This document shows positions 22,709-31,210 of a DNA stretch of 32,397 nucleotides, piece by piece (positions within the stretch are counted from its first letter, which is position 1; the number at the start of each line of letters is the position of its first letter). The stretch is from a virus, in the IMG/VR virus record IMGVR_UViG_3300044858_003382, positions 1 to 32,397 of that record, one strand, 5' to 3'. The position numbers and the translations under genes were made by a program. A model generated the notes under the pieces. That model had not been told where the DNA came from. It did not search any database and saw only the letters and a program-made list of their open reading frames with translations.

Positions 22709-23254
22709 TTATTCTTCGATTTTAAAATTTTCAGTTATTACTCGTATGCTGGATGTGCCCAAAATATCCACATGTGCTGACATTAGTCTGCCCAAAAGTG
22801 GGCCATACATAACTTTGGCAAACCATCTTTTGCGCTTTTTTGGCCCATTAATAAACCTACTTATTGCTATTCCCCAGGCAATCCTTCGAGCCGCCTGAGA
22901 ATCGGTTATGCGAGATTTACCTTTGGCGTATCCAGGAACCCTTTTAAAATTCTGCACTCCTTTTTTTAGTACCCAGTTTACCAAATCTTCAATGGGTGCA
23001 TTTTTGGTATACTGAGGCTTTGTACGCCAGTCCAGCATACGAGCCGAATTCTGAAATGAGATTGCAATCTCCATTACTCCATCCGATGAGAAGTTGGAAA
23101 TGGCCCCTGAAATGGATTTTTTCGATTCACCTGTGAGTACAACACCGTTATTTTCTGCCGATTCTTTAAGTGCCCGAATAGCACGTTCGAGCCATGCAGC
23201 TGAAGCATCCTCCAGCTGTTGCTGCATCTCAAGGCTGATATCGATTTTCCCCAT
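22709..23254 (-). CDS. Putative tail assembly/completion protein
   Basis: A 181-residue soluble protein directly before the tape measure (two-base gap). N-terminal helix with AAWLERAIRALKESAENNG, then basic stretches (INGPKKRKRWFAK). The pattern is like HK97 gp10-type neck/tail-completion proteins, but the similarity is weak. Position suggests a tail component. The ATG at 23254 follows a terminator after about 40 bases. Confidence 0.55.
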   Translation of the reverse strand: MGKIDISLEMQQQLEDASAAWLERAIRALKESAENNGVVLTGESKKSISGAISNFSSDGVMEIAISFQNSARMLDWRTKPQYTKNAPIEDLVNWVLKKGVQNFKRVPGYAKGKSRITDSQAARRIAWGIAISRFINGPKKRKRWFAKVMYGPLLGRLMSAHVDILGTSSIRVITENFKIEE

Positions 23255-23293
23255 GATTCAAATTTGCAAAGGGAAACCCGGAGCCTATAGGAC

Positions 23294-23325
23294 AAAAAAA
23301 AGCCCCGGATCTCCGAGGCTTTTTT
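23294..23325. terminator. Bidirectional terminator after the lipoprotein gene
   Basis: AAAAAGCCCCGG (to 23308) pairs with CCGAGGCTTTTT (from 23313), one G-T pair, loop ATCT. On the minus strand a run of about eight T follows, ending the lipoprotein transcript before the tape measure genes. Confidence 0.85.
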
Positions 23326-23348
23326 GATTTAGTTACCAATCACAAACC

Positions 23349-23783
23349 TTATTTCTTCTTGTTCAAATTAGGCAGTTTCAACTTTCTAAACTTCCCACAT
23401 TCAAAATCTTCCAGGTACTCAAAGTATTTGGTAATTCGATGAATCTTGAAACCGGGATAGTCTAACAAAACATACACTTCCATTTTTTCTACAGCTCCAA
23501 ATTTATTTTTTGCTCTGTAGTAATGATTTGTAAAAATCCCACAAGGTTGATTTGTTGTTGAATTTCTCGCTGTATCAATAAATGATGTAGTACCAGGAAT
23601 ATAAGATGATGGATCATCCACATACTTACGGACTATCATTTGAATAGAATCAAGTGCAATTTCTTTTTCAGTTTTGACTATAACCTTTTCAGTCTTTAAA
23701 GTATCGGCATTAGGTGTTTTGCTTTGATCTGTAGTACAGGCCACTATTCCGATAAGAGCCAGAGTGAAGAATATTTTTTTCAT
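23349..23783 (-). CDS. Small lipoprotein, cargo (moron) gene
   Basis: A 144-residue protein starting MKKIFFTLALIGIVAC; GIVAC is a lipobox, so the mature protein begins at the cysteine and is lipid-anchored. The rest is charged with Thr/Ser/Asn-rich strands (KVIVKTEKEIALDSIQMIVRK) and a beta-rich C-terminal part ending in a basic tail. The DNA is visibly richer in A and T than its neighbours and is closed by its own terminator, typical of a cargo gene expressed in lysogens. It may modify the host surface or exclude other phages; function unknown. A 25-codon upstream extension is not credible because it overlaps the SGNH gene. Confidence 0.72.
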   Translation of the reverse strand: MKKIFFTLALIGIVACTTDQSKTPNADTLKTEKVIVKTEKEIALDSIQMIVRKYVDDPSSYIPGTTSFIDTARNSTTNQPCGIFTNHYYRAKNKFGAVEKMEVYVLLDYPGFKIHRITKYFEYLEDFECGKFRKLKLPNLNKKK

Positions 23784-23817
23784 GGTATAGAAGAATTTTT
23801 TCCAAAGAAAGGCAATT

Positions 23818-24510
23818 CTACTCATACACAATTTTCCAGATAAAGCTGCGCCCGGCATAGTTGAATGCCGGATCGAGTGGATCGATTACCAGGTGTTTCT
23901 TTTTTTTCGAAATCCCATAGAACCAATTGTACCAGGCTCTGAAAATCACCCCATATCCGGCATCGTTTGGATGCACTCCGTCTGCACTCAGGACTGTGGT
24001 TGGTAGTTGGTACAGATTGCAGATCCTGGCACCGGCTCCATAGCCTTCTTCAATCGTTACCGGTACAATAACGGTATCGAGCATGCTCGCAAATACCGGG
24101 TAATTCTTGCACCTTAAAGGTGTATTGCAGATCAGCTCTGCATTTGGCCAGAGCACTTTTATCGAGTCGAGAAATCGATGGTACTCTCGCTGAAATCTGT
24201 ACTGAGGATTGAATTTGGAATCGTTAAAGGCTCCACCTAAAACGATGTAGGATGGATTGTAATTCTGGCTCTGGGCATAGCTCAATGTATGCCACATTGA
24301 AGTAGGTATGCTGTCCATATATGTAGAGCCAGAGACTGCCATGCTTACCAGCTGCTGTGGATGCACGGCCTTTTTTAGCCTGCCCACCCAGCTGCTGTCT
24401 GGATGAGTAGCCCCAGCTCCACGCTCGATGCTGGTGCCGAAAACGAGAAACATCTGGGCACTGCATGGCAGGCTCAACAGTATAAACAGTGATAGATAAA
24501 TGGCTCTCAT
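23818..24510 (-). CDS. Secreted SGNH/GDSL-family hydrolase
   Basis: A 230-residue enzyme with a signal peptide (residues 1-19, RAIYLSLFILLSLPCSAQ). All SGNH blocks are visible: Ser27 in FGTSIE (block I), Gly61 in AVSGST (II), Asn96 in GGAFND (III), Asp177 and His180 in DGVHPND (V). Such enzymes deacetylate or esterolyse polysaccharides. It lies between the tail fibre and the lipoprotein gene. A signal peptide is unusual for a virion protein, so either the protein is exported by the host, for lysogenic modification of surface glycans, or the signal is retained as an anchor. The ATG at 24510 is preferred over 24519. Confidence 0.85.
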   Translation of the reverse strand: MRAIYLSLFILLSLPCSAQMFLVFGTSIERGAGATHPDSSWVGRLKKAVHPQQLVSMAVSGSTYMDSIPTSMWHTLSYAQSQNYNPSYIVLGGAFNDSKFNPQYRFQREYHRFLDSIKVLWPNAELICNTPLRCKNYPVFASMLDTVIVPVTIEEGYGAGARICNLYQLPTTVLSADGVHPNDAGYGVIFRAWYNWFYGISKKKKHLVIDPLDPAFNYAGRSFIWKIVYE

Positions 24511-24563
24511 TACATTCAATTTTAATGCAAGTAGAAGCCCCTAATCAGCCCAGAATTAGGACT

Positions 24564-25430
24564 TTATTTAGGTGTAATCATCGTACTGAAATGCGTATGC
24601 AGCTGGCCAGATGCGGCCGGTGTTAGAGATACCACCAGGTACTGATTTACCGTCCAATTTATATTTGAAGTTACAAGAGCTGTACCAGAAATTGATAAAT
24701 CACTGGCAATACCTGAAGCTGTTGTGAAATGATGCGTTTCAGTTGCACTACGAATCGTGAGCAACCTTTGAACCGTAGCTGTAATGTTACCAGCGCCAGT
24801 TACAAATGCTGCAATATTCACCCCTCCCACTGCATCGGATGTATTTAGATACATCTTAAATCCGCAAGAACCAGTGGTGGAATTTCTACCAAAACGAAAA
24901 CTCACTTCAAAGGCAGAGCCAGCAGAAAATGTATTGGCCGGAATAAGAATCGACACAAACCTTGTCTCCACTGCCACCCCGGTAAGAGTTGTGGCTGCCA
25001 GATTTTTAAGGAACTGAGCGGCAATGGCTCCGGCTGTGTTAGCCACCCAGGATACATCGTAATCCGTACTTGAATTTTTACGAGGAATCTGGCCAATGGT
25101 TCCTCCGGCTGGCAGGCCCGGACCAGCGGCACCGGTTGCGCCAATGAGTGAAGTCGCACCTCCCCAGGATCCACCAGTCTTAGGCCCATAAATGGCATCG
25201 GCAGTGGTGTCGATGTAGAAATCTCCATTTGTGCCGAGTACGGATGAAGGTGCGCCTGATCCATTTAGTACGGTCTTACCATCCGCTCCTGCCGGGCCGG
25301 TACCACCAGATCCACCCGATGCCTCATCCACAAGCACAGCTGAATCGAAGAAGGATTTTAAATCCTCATACGTTACACTCCCGATTTTTTTGAAAAGAGA
25401 GCGAAGCAGCTCACGTTTTTTAATTGCCAT
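24564..25430 (-). CDS. Tail fibre with collagen-like glycine-rich segment
   Basis: A 288-residue protein. The N-terminal part (MAIKKRELLRSLFKKIG) likely attaches to the tail; residues about 40-50 and 98-108 contain short Gly-Pro/Gly-X-X stretches (GGTGPAGADGK, GATGAAGPGLPAGG); the C-terminal half is beta-rich and Thr/Ser-rich (FEVSFRFGRNSTTGSCGF), typical of receptor-binding heads. It overlaps the tail-tip gene by 11 bases. It probably determines adsorption. Confidence 0.72.
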   Translation of the reverse strand: MAIKKRELLRSLFKKIGSVTYEDLKSFFDSAVLVDEASGGSGGTGPAGADGKTVLNGSGAPSSVLGTNGDFYIDTTADAIYGPKTGGSWGGATSLIGATGAAGPGLPAGGTIGQIPRKNSSTDYDVSWVANTAGAIAAQFLKNLAATTLTGVAVETRFVSILIPANTFSAGSAFEVSFRFGRNSTTGSCGFKMYLNTSDAVGGVNIAAFVTGAGNITATVQRLLTIRSATETHHFTTASGIASDLSISGTALVTSNINWTVNQYLVVSLTPAASGQLHTHFSTMITPK

Positions 25431-27879
25431 TTTTTATCGAAAATAAAGTGATCTCTGCCGGTGCGGAATTAAGAGGAAAGGATACTTTTATTTCACCCAT
25501 CAGGTAAAACTGGTTACTCACTTTAAACATACTCCAAGGCTTTATACTGCCCAGGAGAGCTTCATCCATCGGGATGGTGGCAATGGCTTTTTTAGTCGTG
25601 GAAAGAAACTCAATCCACTCCTTACCCCTCTCCTCATAAAGGCCATAAGTACCATCGATTTTAAGCGATCCATCTGCGCCCAAATCGTTTGTGGCCTGCG
25701 GATATTTATCGAGCGGATCCGCACTGTATGGATTTTGAAGGAGTCCTTTATAGGCCAGAAACCGAAGTGTGCATCCAGACTTTTCTTTAAAATTCCGGCT
25801 GCTTCTGGCCTGTGCGGTCATCGGCAGAATCCATCTGTACTGGTCTGGCCCTGGTGACCAGTAACTGGTATTGGTGATGGCCTTATCTGAATGCTCGGCT
25901 GTGCAGGTGTAGAAGTCTCCATCGCTATCCTGCACTACATCTCCTTCCCTGTAGGTGATTTCTGTGGAGCGCACAAAAACCGGAGGCACCTCTTTTGGGC
26001 CTCTGGCAAAATCATGGCCTGAGTACATCATCGGAGTGGCTGCCTTGGGCTGGTAGTCGGTTTTTGCATTCCCGGTTTTTACTCCAAAAAGGTTCTTAGA
26101 ATAACTCTGCCACTCGATCACATTTTCAAACAGCAATACTGCCAGGTAATACTGATCCTCATCAATCACCAGGCACAGGTTATTTTCCACCGGGCTGGCA
26201 AGTAGAGATGCTCTCGTGGCAACAGGTGCCAGTATAATAAATGAATCATCTTCAATATCCTTTACCTGGTCACTGATAAAGGCATCGCCTCCATCATGAG
26301 TATACTGGATGTCGAATCCATCGGGATCAGTGTAGGTGATTTCCCGAAATTCAGAAATGGATGCAGTTAGGTCGATGGCGTTGGCAAAGTCGGAGATAAT
26401 CGATTTCAGATTCCGATACACTATGCGCCCGGTAAACCAATCGATCCAGATGCCGAAATAAAGGTAAGCCCTGGCACCGTTTAGAAAGTCAGCCAGTGAA
26501 ATGGTCGGCAGATTTTTACTAAGGTTTATAATGTTGGCCCCGGCATCGATGTAGTAATATCCACCGGCATCAAAGCCACGGATGTTTCGGTCGTTCGAAA
26601 AGTTGTTGAGCAGATAGAGGGCATTTAAAAACTCATCACCCAGTACTTCAGCACCATCGGCTTCGAGATCAAGAAAGTCATGAATTTTTTCGAGAACATA
26701 AATAAAATTAACCTGGGCCGAAAATGCATACTGGTAAGGTTTCTCCCGAAGTAGATTTCCTCGGAAGGTTCCGTCCTTCCAATAATTCACAATTCCGCAG
26801 TAATCCTGGGATGGGCTAAAGTTCGGATTGTGAATCGGGAAGAAAGTAAAATCCGGATTCGCTCCATCGGCTTTTACTTTGGCCGTCATATAGCCAGCCA
26901 GAGCTGTGTAGTTATCCTGCCAGACATTAATCCCATAAGCCGCATACTCAAACAAAGAGAAGTACCCGGCATCGGTTGTATCGGCTGCATCGTTTAAGGT
27001 ATTGACATCCAGAATGCGCCCAGCCGTTCCTTTCAGCGGATCGTAGATCACCAGGTACTCATCGATGGCAAAGGCTTTCTCTCTTTTCAGTGCATCAAAC
27101 TCATCGTACAGATACCAGTATGTAGTGCCATTGCCTGCCCGGAGTGCATTCCAGTCTGCCTTTTCGCAGAGGTAATCCCACCAGAGCGGATCGGTAACCA
27201 CATGGTTGGTGTTGGGATCGTTGATGCAGATAAACACCCGATCCGTGGCAACATCCAGAGCCAGCTCCTCATACTGGTAGGTAGTGGTACTGCTCCAAGG
27301 TAGTATCGGATTATTGGAATTTATCTTGTCCGCAAATGCCTTGGTGATTTCTGCGGCCGTACTAAGTATAGGTACTGCATACTGATACTTTTCAAAACCC
27401 CCACCAGTGAGTGCCCATTTAATGGTACCACTGGCCAGAGATAGCGGAGTACCAGGATCAATAGTAAACCGGGATTTAATGTACCAGAACTCTTGCTGTA
27501 TGTCGATCGTCTGGGTAGGCAAATCCGTGAGCTTGGTATCCCGAAGTAATTCGGCAATAAAAGCCGTGGAAGAATACAGGTTGATGTTGAGCGCACCGGG
27601 CTGGACCGATCTTACCACCAGTTTGCAGATGATTTCAATGAGTCCGGATTTTAATTTGAAATCATCAAACTGTGATTGATACCCGGACAAGCTTGATATC
27701 TCAGATGGATATCCGAAGTATATCAGATTTTTTTCAGTCAGCGGAATGGAAAATGAGTAGCTGTAAGATCCTTCCAGAATCGCCTCATTCAAAGCTGTAT
27801 TCTTGAGGTTCATTTGAATCTGCGCATTTGGCATCAGATCCAGAGCTGTACCATCGATGGCGATTAACTGTAAACTCAT
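25420..27879 (-). CDS. Tail-tip/baseplate protein with carbohydrate-binding-like modules
   Basis: An 819-residue structural protein. The N-terminal part (IQMNLKNTALNEAILEGSYSYS) resembles tail-tip proteins of Bacteroidetes phages. Two short segments look like CBM5/12-type modules: about residues 194-234 (WSSTTTYQYEELA .. CINDPNTNHVVTDPLWW) and about 640-675 (TYREGDVVQDSDGDFYTC .. SYWSPG). A beta-rich remainder is consistent with a tail-associated adhesion platform. It shares a 4-base ATGA overlap with the upstream tail gene. The length suits a central tail-tip protein; alternatives such as a tail lysin cannot be excluded, as no catalytic motif is seen. Confidence 0.65.
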   Translation of the reverse strand: MSLQLIAIDGTALDLMPNAQIQMNLKNTALNEAILEGSYSYSFSIPLTEKNLIYFGYPSEISSLSGYQSQFDDFKLKSGLIEIICKLVVRSVQPGALNINLYSSTAFIAELLRDTKLTDLPTQTIDIQQEFWYIKSRFTIDPGTPLSLASGTIKWALTGGGFEKYQYAVPILSTAAEITKAFADKINSNNPILPWSSTTTYQYEELALDVATDRVFICINDPNTNHVVTDPLWWDYLCEKADWNALRAGNGTTYWYLYDEFDALKREKAFAIDEYLVIYDPLKGTAGRILDVNTLNDAADTTDAGYFSLFEYAAYGINVWQDNYTALAGYMTAKVKADGANPDFTFFPIHNPNFSPSQDYCGIVNYWKDGTFRGNLLREKPYQYAFSAQVNFIYVLEKIHDFLDLEADGAEVLGDEFLNALYLLNNFSNDRNIRGFDAGGYYYIDAGANIINLSKNLPTISLADFLNGARAYLYFGIWIDWFTGRIVYRNLKSIISDFANAIDLTASISEFREITYTDPDGFDIQYTHDGGDAFISDQVKDIEDDSFIILAPVATRASLLASPVENNLCLVIDEDQYYLAVLLFENVIEWQSYSKNLFGVKTGNAKTDYQPKAATPMMYSGHDFARGPKEVPPVFVRSTEITYREGDVVQDSDGDFYTCTAEHSDKAITNTSYWSPGPDQYRWILPMTAQARSSRNFKEKSGCTLRFLAYKGLLQNPYSADPLDKYPQATNDLGADGSLKIDGTYGLYEERGKEWIEFLSTTKKAIATIPMDEALLGSIKPWSMFKVSNQFYLMGEIKVSFPLNSAPAEITLFSIKNGN

Positions 27880-28982
27880 AGCGCAGATGGTATATCGTTA
27901 TCGAAGCTTAAACGGAATTCAAACTGAAGGCTTTGAAGATCACCTCCTGCATCCTGAGAGTAGCTTGCCGATTTAGTGTCCACCACGATTGGAAGCCACT
28001 TACTCAGATCGGCATTCCACCAGAAGCGATACCGGCTCAACAGGAAATCCTGTATCACGACATCCATGTAGGCAGTTGGCCAGAAGCCAGTGGCCACCCG
28101 GAATTTCTTCCGGCCGGTGCTGTCCCAGACTTTATACTGGGAAATATCATCCTGTCCGTAATAGTTACCCGGCACAGTTACCTCTGCCATTTGCTGGGCC
28201 ACTTCGATGCTTTTGCCCATCGGAGCATGGCATGGCAGGAAGTTCCAGCCGCCTTTCGAGTTTAGGTAGGTAAACTCATTTACATGAATGTGGTATCGCT
28301 GATCGGCAGTAAGAGAAATGGATCTGATCACTGAATCCATTCCCACTTCAATTCCAAAAAATGGAGACTTGTTATCTGCCGGATTTACGATCGGGATTTT
28401 AATCACAGTGAAAGCTCGTGTCACTGTAAACGTAGTTACCACAGTATTCGATACCGTCTGTGCTACGTTCCAATACCGGTGAGTAACACTGCCAGTACCC
28501 GATGTCTGGATAAGAGCATACACAAATCCTTTGGCAATATTTAACGTCAGCAGGCTGGTTTCCGGATGGAGGAACACCGGAGCCGATGCAGCCGATGAGT
28601 TGAAAGTGTTATCAAACTCTTCAAATGGTTCACCACCCAGTACCACAAATGCGGCTGTACTATCTGTCCATGCCGTCCATGCATCAGATGTATAATTTCG
28701 GGTGCTGTAAAAATACTTTCTGGCCATCTCCGGTACCACTTCAACAGTGGTAGCAGTGTCTGGTATTGTTTCTGCAATGTCGGCCATCATGGCTGCATGC
28801 AATATGCCTTCAATGTTCTCCGTTACTTCACTATCAGGATCTGAAATAAAGCTGAATACTCCGAGGCTGTTGAAGGTATCGAGTACGGTTAGTTTCTCAA
28901 TGAATATTTCCATCTCCAAACGCTCGAATGGATTGGCTGTGCTGGCCGTGGCCAGTATGGGATTGCGGCTAAAGTATGGCAT
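27876..28982 (-). CDS. Tail protein (putative distal tail or tail-associated)
   Basis: A 368-residue, beta-rich soluble protein (YHIHVNEFTYLNSKGG; RYRFWWNADLSKWLPIVVDTK). Placed directly before the tail-tip gene and coupled to it through ATGA, it is probably a distal tail or baseplate component. I do not recognise a specific family. No coiled coil or membrane segment. Confidence 0.6.
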   Translation of the reverse strand: MPYFSRNPILATASTANPFERLEMEIFIEKLTVLDTFNSLGVFSFISDPDSEVTENIEGILHAAMMADIAETIPDTATTVEVVPEMARKYFYSTRNYTSDAWTAWTDSTAAFVVLGGEPFEEFDNTFNSSAASAPVFLHPETSLLTLNIAKGFVYALIQTSGTGSVTHRYWNVAQTVSNTVVTTFTVTRAFTVIKIPIVNPADNKSPFFGIEVGMDSVIRSISLTADQRYHIHVNEFTYLNSKGGWNFLPCHAPMGKSIEVAQQMAEVTVPGNYYGQDDISQYKVWDSTGRKKFRVATGFWPTAYMDVVIQDFLLSRYRFWWNADLSKWLPIVVDTKSASYSQDAGGDLQSLQFEFRLSFDNDIPSAL

Positions 28983-29461
28983 CAGTTCCAGTGGGCTGAA
29001 TTGTAAGTAATGGTAAATACGTTGGTCATCTCAAACTCGAATCGAACCCCGATACAGTTATCAATGAGGAGCGGATCCACCGGCTCAATGGTGCCGGAGA
29101 GATCAATCTTATGAACATTCTCCCTGGCATCTTTTTTTAACTTTGAAAGAATATCCAGAGCGATTATTTCCAGATCATCCATCACTTCCTGCTGCTGATC
29201 TTTCGTTTTATTTATGGTATCCACCTTCGCCAGGATCACAAAGGCCGATCGCTTGGTAGCAGAGATCGAGCTGCCCGAATCGGTGATATCTACAAAAGGA
29301 GTTTCCAAAAAAAGCAGCGGAAAAGCCTTGTCGCTCACTGTACTCTCCTGGATATCGGAGCTGCCGCCATACACGAAATTACCATCCAGAAGAAGGTGCG
29401 CCTCGGCCAGATCCCGGAAGTAATCCCGAAGTAGTTTGAATGCTGTGGTCGTTGATGTCAT
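28982..29461 (-). CDS. Putative tail terminator/completion protein
   Basis: A 159-residue protein with N-terminal helix, a strand pair (SAFVILAKVDTIN), a long helix (QQEVMDDLEIIALDILSKLKKD) and a C-terminal strand (GVRFEFEMTNVFTITY). This alternation recalls tail-terminator (gpU-like) folds. It overlaps the next gene's start by TGATG and the upstream stop by ATGA. Confidence 0.52.
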   Translation of the reverse strand: MTSTTTAFKLLRDYFRDLAEAHLLLDGNFVYGGSSDIQESTVSDKAFPLLFLETPFVDITDSGSSISATKRSAFVILAKVDTINKTKDQQQEVMDDLEIIALDILSKLKKDARENVHKIDLSGTIEPVDPLLIDNCIGVRFEFEMTNVFTITYNSAHWN

Positions 29462-30225
29462 GATGCTTTTTTTCGTTGTAAGTCCAGATATCGAAGTGTA
29501 AGAGATAGAGGAGTTTGCATGGTCTCTTCGAAGTTACCAAATACTGCTTTCTCACTCATGGCCATTGCTGCGTCGATGAAATCACCAGGAGGGCCAGAGT
29601 TCTCTGTGCGCCTGTAGAGATCCTTACTTTGCTGTTGCACTTCCCACCGGATCTGGACCAGCCACCATACAACCAGGAGCCGCTTGTGAAGTGGGATTTT
29701 CGAGAGCCATTTCTCCCGATGCTCCTGAATGTGGGAGTGATACTTCTCCCGTAGATCACCATTCCATTGAAGGTTGAAGTATTTCACAAATGGGAAGAAT
29801 ACAATCCACCATTTAGTCGGTCGGCATAGGCAAGCCACCAGAGCATTGAGGTCTTCCTCCTTACCGGACTTGCAGAATTGCTGAAGGTATTTCTCCCCGA
29901 TTGCGTATTCAGCTGTGAGGATGTTGTGCTTATCCGGAAGCCAGTATCTGCGGAACCCATGCCGAAAGAGAGGCATGGCCTTTACCGACATCGGCTTTTT
30001 CAAAAATTCAACCAAAGGAATCAGAGTCAGAATCTGATCATCATCGAGCTTGCAATAAATGTTAGGATTAACAGTGGGTGTAAGAAGCCGGATGATGGTG
30101 TAAGCCAGTGAAGGACTCCAGGGCATTGTCAGCACATGAGCCACACGCATGGTATCGTGTGGTGTCATCTCCTGCCAGGAGGAGGGGATTTGAACTTTTA
30201 AATTATCGATCTCGATCTTGTGCAT
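29458..30225 (-). CDS. Putative tail assembly protein, position of tail chaperone
   Basis: A 255-residue, Trp-rich helical protein (KWWIVFFPFVKYFNLQW; LLVVWWLVQIRWEVQQ). It lies at the start of the tail genes, so it could be a tail assembly chaperone, but I see no slippery frameshift site. The hydrophobic stretches might also make it membrane-associated. Overlaps 30203-30430 by 23 bases. Confidence 0.5.
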   Translation of the reverse strand: MHKIEIDNLKVQIPSSWQEMTPHDTMRVAHVLTMPWSPSLAYTIIRLLTPTVNPNIYCKLDDDQILTLIPLVEFLKKPMSVKAMPLFRHGFRRYWLPDKHNILTAEYAIGEKYLQQFCKSGKEEDLNALVACLCRPTKWWIVFFPFVKYFNLQWNGDLREKYHSHIQEHREKWLSKIPLHKRLLVVWWLVQIRWEVQQQSKDLYRRTENSGPPGDFIDAAMAMSEKAVFGNFEETMQTPLSLTLRYLDLQRKKAS

Positions 30226-30430
30226 TCACGCTGATCCAATAAAGGATTCCGTAAATCACGCTGATGATAAAGGTAAAATATAGGACAGGTTTTGCCTCTT
30301 CTTTTGTCGGATAGCCAGCTGCGTTATCCGAAAAAAATACTCCGATCAAAAGCCAGAACATGGTTGATACCATCAACATCAGAAATAAATCGGGTAACAT
30401 ATACCCGGTGAATTTTGGAAAGTTCTTCAT
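30203..30430 (-). CDS. Small two-helix membrane protein in the lysis cassette
   Basis: A 75-residue protein from the ATG at 30430 (MKNFPKFTGYML), four bases after the endolysin stop. Two transmembrane helices (about residues 11-34 and 48-68) separated by a short charged loop (PTKEEAKP), with a charged tail. Topology and place fit a second holin or antiholin. A longer frame to 30517 lies within the endolysin gene and is not credible. Confidence 0.65.
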   Translation of the reverse strand: MKNFPKFTGYMLPDLFLMLMVSTMFWLLIGVFFSDNAAGYPTKEEAKPVLYFTFIISVIYGILYWISVNAQDRDR

Positions 30431-30434
30431 GTAA

Positions 30435-30938
30435 TTACTGCCACCATCGGGCATAGTTATAAAGTTGTTTTGTTGGCCTTGTGAGTCGGCATACACCGGA
30501 TCCTTCCCGGCTCCCAAATCCGTTGGTATTGCCTTCTATTGTAACAATGAATTTTTCGCCTGGCAGAACTTGCTCAACTATGCCGATGTGCCCGATCCTG
30601 TTTAGGTATTTATTCCAGACTGAAAATACATCTCCTGGCACAATTGATTTGACCAATCGGGAAGGCACAAACCAGCTCATGGCCATGCCTCCTCCAGCCG
30701 GGCATCCACAATCCAGATGCACCGCTCTGGCCGTCCATCCACACCATGCCTGCCCCGGTTTACCTCCAGCCCTTAAAATAAGTTTATCTACTTCCGGCCC
30801 ACGGTTGTTCTGGCCCGGTGCTTCTTTGATGCCGATAAGCTTCCGGGCTTCGATCAAAATGCAGTGAGCCTTTGACTGGCCTACAGCATCGAGGTCAATG
30901 CCCAGATGGATAAGGCATAGAAGCAGAAGTACACGCAT
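30435..30938 (-). CDS. CHAP-domain endolysin with signal peptide
   Basis: A 167-residue lytic enzyme. Residues 1-21 (MRVLLLLCLIHLGIDLDAVG) resemble a signal peptide or signal-arrest segment, so export does not depend on the holin. The CHAP catalytic set is present: Cys66 in AWCGW, His117 in GHIGIV, and Glu135/Asn137 in IEGNTNG. It cleaves peptidoglycan peptide bonds (amidase or endopeptidase). The first 58 bases overlap the 3' end of the holin-like gene. It lies immediately after the holin-like gene and before a two-helix membrane protein. Confidence 0.87.
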   Translation of the reverse strand: MRVLLLLCLIHLGIDLDAVGQSKAHCILIEARKLIGIKEAPGQNNRGPEVDKLILRAGGKPGQAWCGWTARAVHLDCGCPAGGGMAMSWFVPSRLVKSIVPGDVFSVWNKYLNRIGHIGIVEQVLPGEKFIVTIEGNTNGFGSREGSGVCRLTRPTKQLYNYARWWQ

Positions 30939-31210
30939 AGAGATACGATTTCTTGTTTGTCAAAATAATCTTCATCATCAAAAAGGATTTTAAACTTCTC
31001 CGGAAAGTTTAAGCGCACAGCCATAGATGCCATGAATCCAGCGATGTACATCACGGCAGCTCCTGCCAGAATGTTGGTAAAGTAACCCGGAGGAATCAGC
31101 CCTGCCTCTGGCCCGAAGTAGTGATACACTCCGTAGTAAGCGAGTCCGAAAACAAGGATCGCCAGCGGAGAGAAGATAAGCTCGTTGAATTTTTTCCAGA
31201 AGTTTTTCAT
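30881..31210 (-). CDS. Holin-like membrane protein (copy 2)
   Basis: Encodes exactly the same 109 residues as 33-362, with about 20 nucleotide changes, all silent. Three hydrophobic segments. Its last 58 bases code in another frame for the endolysin signal peptide, so this stretch is under double constraint; indeed that overlap is unchanged between the copies. The unambiguous ATG at 31210 defines the start for both copies. Confidence 0.75.
   Translation of the reverse strand: MKNFWKKFNELIFSPLAILVFGLAYYGVYHYFGPEAGLIPPGYFTNILAGAAVMYIAGFMASMAVRLNFPEKFKILFDDEDYFDKQEIVSLCVYFCFYALSIWALTSML

Noticed and set aside
24540-24560. Terminator after the tail fibre gene
   Set aside because: CCTAAT/ATTAGG forms a six-pair hairpin but no T run follows on the minus strand.
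29458-30225. Programmed frameshift in the tail chaperone gene
   Set aside because: No slippery sequence or extended overlapping frame near the 3' end was seen.
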